NCBI GenBank assembly: GCA_002476905.1
Contig: DLND01000084.1
Location: 1 to 64,000, forward strand
Length of the DNA: 64,000 nt
Source of the DNA: Flavobacteriales bacterium UBA7519
GTDB taxonomy: Bacteria > Bacteroidota > Bacteroidia > Flavobacteriales > Weeksellaceae
Reading direction: 5' to 3'
Under the pieces are notes generated by a model. That model made no database searches. It saw nothing but the letters and a program-made list of their open reading frames with translations, and was not told the origin of the DNA. A program made the position numbers and the translations under genes. Positions 17,269 to 25,541 of this stretch are shown here, one piece after another. The stretch's first letter is position 1. Each line of letters starts with the position of its first letter.

Positions 17269-17290
17269 CAAAGAAAATATTATATATTTG
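17258..17290 (+). promoter_or_regulatory. Promoter of tRNA-His
   Basis: TTTG at 17258-17261 (inside the end of bshB1), 21 bases, then TATATTTG at 17283-17290. The mature tRNA starts 13 bases later. Confidence 0.7.
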
Positions 17291-17302
17291 CACACGCAAA
17301 AC

Positions 17303-17377
<75 letters not shown>

Positions 17378-17383
17378 CAGATT

Positions 17384-17412
17384 AAAACGCATTCAATTTG
17401 AATGCGTTTTTT
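17384..17412 (+). terminator. Terminator after tRNA-His
   Basis: Stem AAAACGCATTCA / TTGAATGCGTTTT with a tiny loop, followed by a T-run. The tRNA is thus a single transcript. Confidence 0.85.
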
Positions 17413-17452
17413 TATTTAATATTGTTTTTATACATTTAGGATTTAATGATAT

Positions 17453-18463
17453 ATGAAAAACAACAATAATTTTGATTTTTTAAGGTTTTTGTTTTCATTC
17501 CTAGTTGTAATAGGACATTCCATACTTTTAAGCGGTAATCCAGAATTTTGGAACGGCTTTTTTGCAGCTATGCCTAATTTTAGTGTATACTCTTTTTTCA
17601 TTATCAGTGGTTTTCTTATCTATTCAAGTTTTGACAGATCAAAAAGTCTAAATATATATTTTAGAAATAGAATCAAAAGAATAGTTCCGGCTTATTTTTT
17701 TATCGTTGTTACGTTTGCTTTTTTACTATATTTTTTTTCCAGTACAACACTCCAAAATTACTTCTCGTCAGATTGGTTAAAGTATTTAGGTGCTAATTTG
17801 GTATTTGCAAATTTTCTGAAACCCTGCATTCAATATGTTTTTGAAAATAATTTACATTGTGCAGTTAATGGATCATTATGGACAATAAAAGTGGAAATAA
17901 TGTTTTATGTTTTTGTTCCTATATTGTATTATTTCATCCATAAAAAAAGTCGAAAGTCACAAAACATTATCATTATTAGTATCTATTTTTTTTCTTTACT
18001 ATATGGTTATTATGTCAATAAATATTTCAATTACGAATTATCAAAACAATTTCCTGGAAGTCTAAAATATTTCTTAGTTGGTATTTTATTGTATATCAAT
18101 TTTGATTATTTCAATACAAAAAAGAATAAAATCTTAATTTTATTTCTATTTCTTGGAATTATGGAGTTTTTATATTCTCCAGTGCAAATTATTTTTGCCT
18201 TCTCATTAGGTATTTCGATTATATGGTTAGCATTTTCAAAATTACCATTGAAGAATTTTGGAAAATATGGTGACTTTTCTTACGGGATGTATCTTGTACA
18301 TTTTCCTGTAATTCAAATATTTGTACAAGAAAAGATTTATAAGAATTACTCTTTTTTTGGATTGTTTGTAAGCTATATCGTAATTATATTTTTGTCTGTG
18401 CTGATTTGGAAGTTCATAGAAGAACCATTTTTACGAAAAAGAATAAAAAAAACGCATCTATAA
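17453..18463 (+). CDS. Acyltransferase family 3 (OafA/YrhL-like)
   Basis: A 336-residue multi-span membrane protein with about ten hydrophobic segments. The N-terminus reads NNNFDFLRFLFSFLVVIGHS, the first helix of the Acyl_transf_3 fold with its His, and VPAYFFIVV and NGSLWTIKVEIMFYVFVP are conserved positions. Such enzymes O-acetylate surface sugars such as O-antigen. The gene is lower in G+C than its neighbours, with long T runs, and stands alone between tRNA-His and the minus-strand PUR gene. This could mean lateral origin beside a tRNA gene, though no attachment repeats were seen. Confidence 0.87.
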   Translation: MKNNNNFDFLRFLFSFLVVIGHSILLSGNPEFWNGFFAAMPNFSVYSFFIISGFLIYSSFDRSKSLNIYFRNRIKRIVPAYFFIVVTFAFLLYFFSSTTLQNYFSSDWLKYLGANLVFANFLKPCIQYVFENNLHCAVNGSLWTIKVEIMFYVFVPILYYFIHKKSRKSQNIIIISIYFFSLLYGYYVNKYFNYELSKQFPGSLKYFLVGILLYINFDYFNTKKNKILILFLFLGIMEFLYSPVQIIFAFSLGISIIWLAFSKLPLKNFGKYGDFSYGMYLVHFPVIQIFVQEKIYKNYSFFGLFVSYIVIIFLSVLIWKFIEEPFLRKRIKKTHL

Positions 18464-18472
18464 AGATGCGTT
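18451..18472 (-). terminator. Terminator of the PUR-domain gene
   Basis: Stem AACGCATCT / AGATGCGTT with a four-base loop, flanked by A8 upstream and T7 slightly downstream, so it can act on both strands. It overlaps the 3' end of the acyltransferase gene. Confidence 0.75.
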
Positions 18473-18488
18473 AAAATCTTTTTTTGTT

Positions 18489-18824
18489 TTAAACTTCGTC
18501 GTCCGACTCAATTGTAAATGATTTGGATTTATAGTCTTTATCATGTCTTTCTGATATCACATCTGCACCCTTTTGCTGGATGATAAAATCTGTAGATTCA
18601 TTAAATAATTCCTGAAAACTTTTGAAATCTTCTTTGTAAAGATAGATTTTATGTTTTTCAAAAGTTGCTTCACCATTTTCCCCGAAATTCTTTTTACTTT
18701 CTGTAATGGTCAAATAATAATCACCCGCTTTTGTCTCACGCACATCAAAGAAATAGGTTCTTCTGCCTGCTTTCAACACCTTAGTGAAAATCTCATTCTC
18801 ATGTCGTTCCTTAAATTCACTCAT
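18489..18824 (-). CDS. PUR-domain (DUF3276) nucleic-acid-binding protein
   Basis: A 111-residue protein. The line EIFTKVLKAGRRTYFFDVRE and then YYLTITESKK match the bacterial PUR (Pur-alpha-like) domain, DUF3276, known from Bacteroidota and Borrelia. Members bind single-stranded DNA and RNA. The tail is acidic (TIESDDEV). It is a small cytoplasmic protein with its own terminator. The target is unknown. Confidence 0.85.
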   Translation of the reverse strand: MSEFKERHENEIFTKVLKAGRRTYFFDVRETKAGDYYLTITESKKNFGENGEATFEKHKIYLYKEDFKSFQELFNESTDFIIQQKGADVISERHDKDYKSKSFTIESDDEV

Positions 18825-18962
18825 TGTTAAATATTTTTTTAGAAATCTGTTCTAACAAATATAATAGAATTCTCGGAATTTCAAAATGTTTTGTTAAAAA
18901 AAACTCATAAACACAAGTTTTTCTTAAAATTTTAATAATTTCTATTTCAAAATCAAATGACT

Positions 18963-20651
18963 CTAATTAAGATAAAGAATCTGGTCTGCCCGTTTTGCGC
19001 TTGATTCTCTGTGTGTTATGATAATTGAAGTGGTGGTTTTTATATCTTTGTCAATGTTCTGAAGAATGTTTTCTTCTGTTTCAGTATCCAATGCAGACAG
19101 ACAATCATCAAATATAAGAATGTTAGGTCGCTTTATCATTGCTCTTGCAATGCAGATTCTTTGTTTTTGACCGCCGGATAACATCACGCCACGCTCGCCT
19201 ACCAGAGTGTTATACTGATCTTTGAATTCCTCAATATTTTTGTGGATATCAGCTTTTTTAGCCATTTCAACCACAAGGTTGTGGCTTGGATTGTCTATTG
19301 CAAAGCCAATGTTATTCTCAATAGTATCGGAAAAAAGATAACTTTCCTGAGGTGTGTAACCTATTTGTTCACGATAAAGATTTAGATTATGATCCTTCAG
19401 ATTTTTCCCGTCGATAAGAATTTCACCTTCATCAGGATCAATCAGTCTACAAAGCAATTGTGCAATTGTAGATTTGCCACTACCAGTTTTTCCCATTATT
19501 GCCAGTGATTTTCCTGCATCAATCATGAAGCTCAAGTTATCAATAGCTTTAATCCCGGTATTCGGATAAGTGTAGCTTACATTCCTGAATTCGATCTCGC
19601 CTTTTATTGGATAGATGTCGTGGTTGGTGTTAATGATCTCGGATTTCATATTCAGAAACTCATTCACTCTCTGCATACTGGCTTCGGCTCTTTGATTGAC
19701 AGATGTGACCCATCCCAGCATGGAAAAAGGAAAAATAAGAATATTGATGTACATGAAAAAGTCCGCAATGGTTCCCACACTCATCTCACCAGCAATATAT
19801 TTTTGACCGCCAATTACAAGAATTGCAACATTCAGAAGACCTATGACGAAGATGATAATCGTAAAAAAATAGGCTTCTGTTCTTGCAAGATCCAATGCTT
19901 TGTCTTGATAATCTTTTACTTTGATGCCATAATTTTTTTCAATATATCTTTCCTTACTGAAAAATTTGATAACACGAATCCCGGAAAAACTGTCTTGGAC
20001 AAAAGTTGATATGGCAGACTGACTTTTCTGCATCACTTTTGACTTTTTATTAATAATATCACTCACCTTATAAATTCCGTAAGAGAGTATAGGCAAAGGA
20101 ATCAGTGTCCAAAGAGTCATCTGTAAATCCGTCATAAACATATAAATGCTTGTGATAATGAGTAATATAATCAGGTTTACTACATACATTACTCCTGGTC
20201 CCAGATACATTCTGATAGCTACAACATCTTCACTTAATCGGTTAAGTAGATCACCAATAGTCGTTTTCTTGTAATCGGTAACCGATAATTCCTGATAATG
20301 TCTATAGATTTTGTTTTTCAATTCATATTCAATCCTCCTGGATGCTACAATAATGGTTTGTCTCATCATAAATGTGAAAAAACCAGAGAGCAGGGAGCAA
20401 CCAATTAAAATGCCTGAATTGATAAAAATTATTCTAAAATAAGTCCAATTGTTTCTTATATTTTCTATAATTCCAGTATCGGTGGATAGATTAAGCGTAG
20501 AGTAATTTTTCTCGATAATATTGATAGTCTGACCAATATACTGGATTTTGTAAATCGCAAAAAAATTACTCAGAATGATGAATAAAAATCCCCAAAAAAG
20601 TAATATGCGATGTTTCCAGAAATAAGGATTAAGTGTTTTTAAAGCTTTCAT
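18963..20651 (-). CDS. ABC exporter, fused permease and ATPase
   Basis: A 562-residue half-transporter from the ATG at 20651 (MKALKTLNPYFWKHRILL). An in-frame TTG 33 bases upstream lies inside the -7 box TAATTTTG (20682-20689), so it cannot be the start. Six membrane helices fill residues 10-305, followed by the ATPase domain: Walker A MGKTGSGKSTIAQLL, signature LSGGQKQRICIARAM, Walker B ILIFDDCLSALDTETE and H-loop ITHRESS. The family includes multidrug and lipid exporters of the MdlA/B type, acting as dimers. The substrate is unknown. Confidence 0.9.
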   Translation of the reverse strand: MKALKTLNPYFWKHRILLFWGFLFIILSNFFAIYKIQYIGQTINIIEKNYSTLNLSTDTGIIENIRNNWTYFRIIFINSGILIGCSLLSGFFTFMMRQTIIVASRRIEYELKNKIYRHYQELSVTDYKKTTIGDLLNRLSEDVVAIRMYLGPGVMYVVNLIILLIITSIYMFMTDLQMTLWTLIPLPILSYGIYKVSDIINKKSKVMQKSQSAISTFVQDSFSGIRVIKFFSKERYIEKNYGIKVKDYQDKALDLARTEAYFFTIIIFVIGLLNVAILVIGGQKYIAGEMSVGTIADFFMYINILIFPFSMLGWVTSVNQRAEASMQRVNEFLNMKSEIINTNHDIYPIKGEIEFRNVSYTYPNTGIKAIDNLSFMIDAGKSLAIMGKTGSGKSTIAQLLCRLIDPDEGEILIDGKNLKDHNLNLYREQIGYTPQESYLFSDTIENNIGFAIDNPSHNLVVEMAKKADIHKNIEEFKDQYNTLVGERGVMLSGGQKQRICIARAMIKRPNILIFDDCLSALDTETEENILQNIDKDIKTTTSIIITHRESSAKRADQILYLN

Positions 20652-20803
20652 TTCTTTTGCTTTGATTTTCCAAAGGCACTGCAAAATTAACGAAATAATT
20701 TTACGTTGGCTTTGAAAGCCATTAAGAAAGGGGAATAAATTTTTTATTATAAGGCATAGAAATTGACATTAATCTGTAATTTTGTAATCGAAAATTTTAA
20801 AAA

Positions 20804-22285
20804 ATGACTCCGAAACCAAAATATGATGTTGCATTAATAGGAGGCGGGATTATGAGCGCTACACTTGCAACAATGCTCCACGAATTTGATAATTCTCTTG
20901 AGATCGTTATTTTCGAAAGGCTGTCCGAGGTGGCCAAAGAAAGTTCTTCGGCCTGGAATAATGCAGGAACGGGGCATTCCGCATTCTGTGAGCTTAACTA
21001 CACACCGGAAAAAGATGGACAAATTGATATCAAAAAGGCAGAATATATTGCCGAGCAATTTGAAGTTTCAAAACAATTCTGGTCTTATCTTATCAACAAA
21101 GGAATTATTGATAATCCAAAAGAATTCATCAATTCTTGTCCGCATATGAGTTTTGTATTTGGTGAAAAAGATGTTGATTACCTGAAAAAAAGACATGAAG
21201 CATTATTACAATCTCCGCTATTTCAAGGAATGGAATATTCCGATGATCATAAAAAGCTAGCAGAATGGATTCCATTAGTAATGCAAAAAAGAATGTCTTC
21301 AGATAAATTGGCTGCTACGAAAATGGATCAAGGAACGGATGTCGATTTTGGAAAATTGACATCCAAGTTAATCGACCACCTCAGTAAGACAGAATCTGTG
21401 GAAGTTTTTACTTACCACGAAGTGAAAGATATAGATTCTGATGGTCATGGTGGATGGGATCTAAAGGTAAATGACAGAAAAAACTTGCATAAGCAGACAG
21501 TGCATGCAGATTTTGTGTTTATCGGTGCAGGCGGTTACGCATTGCCTCTTTTGGAAAGTTCTGGAATTGAGGAAAGTAAAGGTTACGGTGGTTTCCCTGT
21601 GAGTGGCCAATGGTTGGTGACCACTAATCCGGAATTGGTTGAAAAACATCACGCCAAAGTTTATACGCAAGCTACAGTTGGTGCGCCGCCAATGTCGGTT
21701 CCGCATCTTGACCTCAGAATTATTGATGGTCAGAAAGCATTATTGTTTGGTCCATTTGCAGGATTCTCGACCAAATTTTTAAAAGAGGGAAGCTATCTCG
21801 ATTTGCCAGAAAGTGTTAATTTTAAAAATATACGATCATTATTTGGCGCTTGGTGGCACAATATGCCTCTCACAAGATATCTGATCCAACAGGTGACGAT
21901 GAGTAAAGAACAAAGAATGTCCCATCTTAGAGATTTTATAAAAGATGCAAAGGAACAAGACTGGGAACTAAAACAAGCAGGACAGCGTGTTCAGATCATT
22001 AAAAGAGACCGTTTTGAAGGCGGCAGATTAGAATTCGGAACAGAAGTTGTTGTGAACAAAGAAAGGAATATTGCTTCTCTTTTGGGCGCTTCACCGGGTG
22101 CAAGTACCTCGGCTTTTGCAATGATAATGGTGCTGGAAAAGTGTTTTGAAAAAAGGTTGGCAACTGAATGGAAAGATAAACTTATACAGATGATACCAAG
22201 CTACGGAAAAAAATTGGCAGAGCACCCAGAGCTTATACAACAGATCCGCGATTATTCGAAAGATAAACTTGAACTGGAGTATTAA
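20804..22285 (+). CDS. mqo: Malate:quinone oxidoreductase
   Basis: A 493-residue FAD enzyme of the inner-membrane face that oxidises malate to oxaloacetate and passes electrons to quinone. The FAD-binding motif is VALIGGGIMSATLATMLHE (residues 9-27). SSSAWNNAGTGHSAFCELNYT and FGPFAGFSTKFLKEGS are Mqo signatures, and LLGASPGASTSAFAM closes the FAD site. Length matches the family. A TAATTTTG box lies about 20 bases upstream of the ATG, with no good -33. The next small gene starts 17 bases after its stop. Confidence 0.96.
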   Translation: MTPKPKYDVALIGGGIMSATLATMLHEFDNSLEIVIFERLSEVAKESSSAWNNAGTGHSAFCELNYTPEKDGQIDIKKAEYIAEQFEVSKQFWSYLINKGIIDNPKEFINSCPHMSFVFGEKDVDYLKKRHEALLQSPLFQGMEYSDDHKKLAEWIPLVMQKRMSSDKLAATKMDQGTDVDFGKLTSKLIDHLSKTESVEVFTYHEVKDIDSDGHGGWDLKVNDRKNLHKQTVHADFVFIGAGGYALPLLESSGIEESKGYGGFPVSGQWLVTTNPELVEKHHAKVYTQATVGAPPMSVPHLDLRIIDGQKALLFGPFAGFSTKFLKEGSYLDLPESVNFKNIRSLFGAWWHNMPLTRYLIQQVTMSKEQRMSHLRDFIKDAKEQDWELKQAGQRVQIIKRDRFEGGRLEFGTEVVVNKERNIASLLGASPGASTSAFAMIMVLEKCFEKRLATEWKDKLIQMIPSYGKKLAEHPELIQQIRDYSKDKLELEY

Positions 22286-22302
22286 TTTTAACACGACTGG
22301 AA

Positions 22303-22698
22303 ATGAGTAAAACTAAACTCAAACCATTCATAGCAGACAAACTACTCGCTTTACTTCAGCCAGAAATTGAAGAAGAAAGCCAGGTAATACTTCATTGCTG
22401 TATAAAATCACAGTCGTTTTTGCAGGAAAAAATAAGAATTTGGTCTTCTACATATTTGGTTGATAGAACTTTAGAACATGTTTCCAAACTCATACATTTT
22501 GAAAATATAACGCTTTTTCCGGAATGGACATCGATCCCATATCTAAAGGAATATTGGTTTACACTGGTTTTTTCCGGATTGCCAAAAGATTGTAAAGTTT
22601 TTGATTTTATGGAACTCATACCAGAGAATGGAGGTTTTTTTTGTGAAGGAATTACCAGAAATTCTTCAGATGTTTACAAGGTTATTTTAGATAATTAA
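22303..22698 (+). CDS. Hypothetical protein downstream of mqo
   Basis: A 131-residue protein that I do not recognise. It is mixed helix and strand, has no signal peptide or membrane segment, and carries paired cysteines (HCCIKS) near residue 31 and a Phe/Trp-rich middle part (TLFPEWTSIPYLKEYWFTL). It begins 17 bases after mqo and ends at a strong terminator, so it is probably the second gene of an mqo transcript. Confidence 0.65.
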   Translation: MSKTKLKPFIADKLLALLQPEIEEESQVILHCCIKSQSFLQEKIRIWSSTYLVDRTLEHVSKLIHFENITLFPEWTSIPYLKEYWFTLVFSGLPKDCKVFDFMELIPENGGFFCEGITRNSSDVYKVILDN

Positions 22699-22701
22699 AC
22701 A

Positions 22702-22727
22702 AAAGGTTCAGAAATCTCTGAACCTTT
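22702..22727. terminator. Bidirectional terminator between the mqo unit and dapA
   Basis: Perfect 11-bp stem AAAGGTTCAGA / TCTGAACCTTT with a four-base loop between convergent genes. Confidence 0.85.
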
Positions 22728-22732
22728 GGTTT

Positions 22733-23608
22733 TTAAGAAAGCTTTTGCATTTCTTTTTTTATCTTCTCCTGAAGAGTTTCCGAAGCTGGAACCAATGGAA
22801 GTCTCACGTAGTTTTTTATCAAGCCTTTCTCCGCCAGTATGGTTTTTACACCGCAAGGATTACCTTCTGCAAAAATCAGTCGTGTAATTTCCACAAGAGA
22901 ATTATGGATTTTATAAGCCTCATCTACTTCCCTTTTACGAGCTAATTCTACCATTGTCGAAAACTTTTTTGGATAAGCTTGACCGATAACAGAAATTACA
23001 CCGTCTCCGCCAGCCAGTGTTACAGGCAAAGTATACTCATCATCGCCAGACATCAGTGAAAAATGTTCGGGTTTTTGTCTTAAAATATCAAAATATTGTA
23101 GAATATTTGGAGCTGCTTCTTTCACCATAAAAAGATTCGGGAATTCATTCGCTAGACGCAAAGTTGTAGAAGCTTCCACATTTTGTCCTGTTCTTCCTGG
23201 AACATTATAAATAATGATTTTTTCACCAGTCTCTGCCAAAGCTTTATAATGCTGATAAAGTCCTTCCTGATTCGGTTTGTTGTAATAAGGAGAAACTGAT
23301 AAAACAGCATCAAAATCGGATAAATCTGTTTCCTTGATTTGCTTTACAACTTCAGCCGTATTGTTTCCACCAATTCCTAAAACTAGTGGTAATCTGTTAT
23401 TATTGATCTTCGTGATGTGTGCAACAGCTCTGTCCTTTTCTTCCTTAGAAAGCGTTGCAGCTTCTGCTGTAGTTCCCAGAACAACTAAGAAACTAGTTCC
23501 GTTGTCTATATTATAATCGATTAATTTGGTAAGAGAATCAAAATCTACGGATAGATCTTCATTGAAAGGTGTTACCAAAGCTACACCAACGCCTTTTAGC
23601 TGACCCAT
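22733..23608 (-). CDS. dapA: 4-hydroxy-tetrahydrodipicolinate synthase
   Basis: A 291-residue TIM-barrel lyase of the lysine/diaminopimelate pathway that condenses pyruvate with aspartate semialdehyde. The Schiff-base lysine is Lys 163 in MVKEAAPN, the catalytic Tyr 134 is in IIIYNVPGRT, and the Thr pair lies in LGTTAEAATL (44-53). SPYYNKPNQEGLYQHY matches the active-site loop and the dimer-contact Tyr. Length is standard. It has its own canonical promoter and terminator. Confidence 0.96.
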   Translation of the reverse strand: MGQLKGVGVALVTPFNEDLSVDFDSLTKLIDYNIDNGTSFLVVLGTTAEAATLSKEEKDRAVAHITKINNNRLPLVLGIGGNNTAEVVKQIKETDLSDFDAVLSVSPYYNKPNQEGLYQHYKALAETGEKIIIYNVPGRTGQNVEASTTLRLANEFPNLFMVKEAAPNILQYFDILRQKPEHFSLMSGDDEYTLPVTLAGGDGVISVIGQAYPKKFSTMVELARKREVDEAYKIHNSLVEITRLIFAEGNPCGVKTILAEKGLIKNYVRLPLVPASETLQEKIKKEMQKLS

Positions 23609-23630
23609 TTTTATATGAAATTAAATTTCT

Positions 23631-23661
23631 CAAAGTTAATTTTATTTTAATTATCAGCAAA
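23631..23661 (-). promoter_or_regulatory. Promoter of dapA
   Basis: On the minus strand TTTG, 19 bases, TAACTTTG: a full match to the Bacteroidota promoter. The -7 box is 22 bases before the dapA ATG. Confidence 0.8.
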
Positions 23662-23825
23662 GGTATTCCGAAGAGATCAGTCAAAATCTTTATCTTAATT
23701 AGTTTGTAAGGTACAGCTTATGAACATCCTAGTTCTTGAAAAAACAATATATGAACTGGCTATCAAATAAATGATGTTAGTTTTAAAACTCTAAAATCAT
23801 TAGATTTGTATCCATATTATTTTAA

Positions 23826-24590
23826 ATGAAAAGTAAAGTTTTAGGTTTTGGGATTCTAGGCATATTACTAATGGGCTGTAAAGCACCTCTAAGTATAGCC
23901 AATGTGCATACCGAAAAGAATATTTACATCACCAGCGAACTCAGTGAGGATAAGGAAATGGCAGCCCTCATAGAACCTTACAAACACAAGCTGGAAGGTA
24001 AAATGAACACCAAAATTTCTCACACCAATACAGAACTTAATAAGTCTGGCGATAACAGCAATCTTGGAAATCTTCTAGCAGATTATACTTTTGAAGGGGC
24101 TGATGAGTGGGCAAAAAAGAACAATGTTCCGCCAATTGATGCAGCGGTTATTAATATCGGTGGAATCAGAACCATCATTCCCAAAGGTGATATTTTGACT
24201 AAACAGATTTATGAGGTGATGCCATTTGAAAATGAAGTGGTAATTATCAAAATGAACGGTAGAGATGTAGAAGGATTGTTTGATTATTACATGAAAACTC
24301 AGAAAAATAATCCGGTTTCTCATTTGGTTATTGAAACAGAAGAGAATAATTCGATTTCTAAAAAATTAATCAATGGAAAAGCTATTGATTATAATAAGAC
24401 TTATTACATCGCAACATCAGATTATCTAGCTTTGGGAGGTGATAGCATGTTCTTTTTCAGTAAAGGCGAAATGATATCGACAGGAATCAAAATGCGAGAT
24501 CTTTTTTTGGAGAAATTTAAGCAGAATCCGGAAATTTCTGCGCCAGATGATGTTAGACTAGTTTTCAAAAATAAAAAAGTGCAGGAATAA
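23826..24590 (+). CDS. Lipoprotein with 5'-nucleotidase C-terminal domain
   Basis: A 254-residue protein with an SPII signal (GILLMGCKAP, lipid Cys near residue 18). The rest matches the substrate-specificity domain normally found at the C-terminus of UshA-type 5'-nucleotidases: NLLADYTFEGADEWA, INIGGIRTIIPKGDI, VMPFENEVVIIKMNG and YIATSDYLALGGDSM. The metal-binding catalytic domain is absent here and is encoded by the next gene, which overlaps by one base (TAATG). The pair presumably forms a two-chain nucleotidase at the periplasmic side of the envelope. A TAGATTTG box at 23801-23808 is the promoter candidate. Confidence 0.86.
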   Translation: MKSKVLGFGILGILLMGCKAPLSIANVHTEKNIYITSELSEDKEMAALIEPYKHKLEGKMNTKISHTNTELNKSGDNSNLGNLLADYTFEGADEWAKKNNVPPIDAAVINIGGIRTIIPKGDILTKQIYEVMPFENEVVIIKMNGRDVEGLFDYYMKTQKNNPVSHLVIETEENNSISKKLINGKAIDYNKTYYIATSDYLALGGDSMFFFSKGEMISTGIKMRDLFLEKFKQNPEISAPDDVRLVFKNKKVQE

Positions 24591-25540
24591 TGAAAAGAAA
24601 AGAATTTCTAAAATATATCGGTGGCGGAAGTCTTGCTTTGACGCTTGCACCTAATCTTTTGTTGGCAGAGCAATTTGATATTCTAACAAAAGAATCTGCT
24701 CATAAATTGACAATTCTACACACTAACGATCAACATAGTAGAATCGAACCATTTGATGCATCTTATACCAAAAATCCAAATCAAGGAGGATTTGCTAGAA
24801 GAGCTTCATTAGTCAAGAAAATCAGAAGCGAAGAAAAAAATGTTTTGCTTTTGGATTCGGGAGATATTTTCCAAGGAACGCCTTATTTCAATTTTTTTGG
24901 TGGCGAATTGGAGTTTAAATTAATGAGTATGATGCAATATGATGCTTCTACAATGGGAAATCACGATTTTGATAATGGTTTGGAAGGTTTTCTAAAAGTC
25001 CTTCCGAATGCAAAATTCCCTTTCATTTGCTCCAATTACGATTTCAAGAATACAATCCTAGACGGAAAAGCAGAACCATGTAAAATCTTCAACAAAGACG
25101 GAATTAGAGTGGGGATTTTTGCTGTAGGTATCGAACTGAATGGCTTAGTTGGTAAGAAAAATTATGGAGAAACAATTTATCAAAATCCAATAGAAATTGC
25201 TCAACATTATGCTGACTTTTTAAGAAACGAGAAAAAATGTGATTTGGTAATTTGTTTATCTCACATCGGTTTTGATTATAAAGATGATCCGGAGAAAATA
25301 TCTGATAAACATTTAGCTGCAAAAACTTCAGGAATAGATTTAATTTTGGGAGGGCACACGCATACATTTCTGAAAGAACCTCTTGTTTTTCAAAATAAGG
25401 ATGGTAAAAATGTCATTGTCAATCAAGTAGGTTGGGCAGGGATTTTATTAGGAAGATTAGATTTTTATTTTGATAAAAATAAGAATGTGAAAAATATTTC
25501 GTGGAATAATCAGTTAATAGATGAAAACATAATTGTTTAG
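24590..25540 (+). CDS. 5'-nucleotidase metallophosphatase domain protein
   Basis: A 316-residue exported calcineurin-like phosphoesterase. The signal resembles a Tat leader (KRKEFLKYIGGGSLALTLAP). The metal-binding motifs appear in order: LHTNDQHSR, LDSGDIFQGTPYF, TMGNHDFDNG, CLSHIGF and GGHTHTF. It is the catalytic half of a UshA-like enzyme; the other half is the preceding lipoprotein gene. Gene order is the reverse of the domain order in single-chain enzymes. Substrates are likely nucleotides or nucleotide sugars, released as nucleoside and phosphate. Confidence 0.88.
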   Translation: MKRKEFLKYIGGGSLALTLAPNLLLAEQFDILTKESAHKLTILHTNDQHSRIEPFDASYTKNPNQGGFARRASLVKKIRSEEKNVLLLDSGDIFQGTPYFNFFGGELEFKLMSMMQYDASTMGNHDFDNGLEGFLKVLPNAKFPFICSNYDFKNTILDGKAEPCKIFNKDGIRVGIFAVGIELNGLVGKKNYGETIYQNPIEIAQHYADFLRNEKKCDLVICLSHIGFDYKDDPEKISDKHLAAKTSGIDLILGGHTHTFLKEPLVFQNKDGKNVIVNQVGWAGILLGRLDFYFDKNKNVKNISWNNQLIDENIIV

Positions 25541-25541
25541 A

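Noticed and set aside
17378-18470. Genomic island integrated at tRNA-His
   Set aside because: The adjacent acyltransferase is A/T-rich, but no integrase and no repeat of the tRNA 3' end was found downstream.
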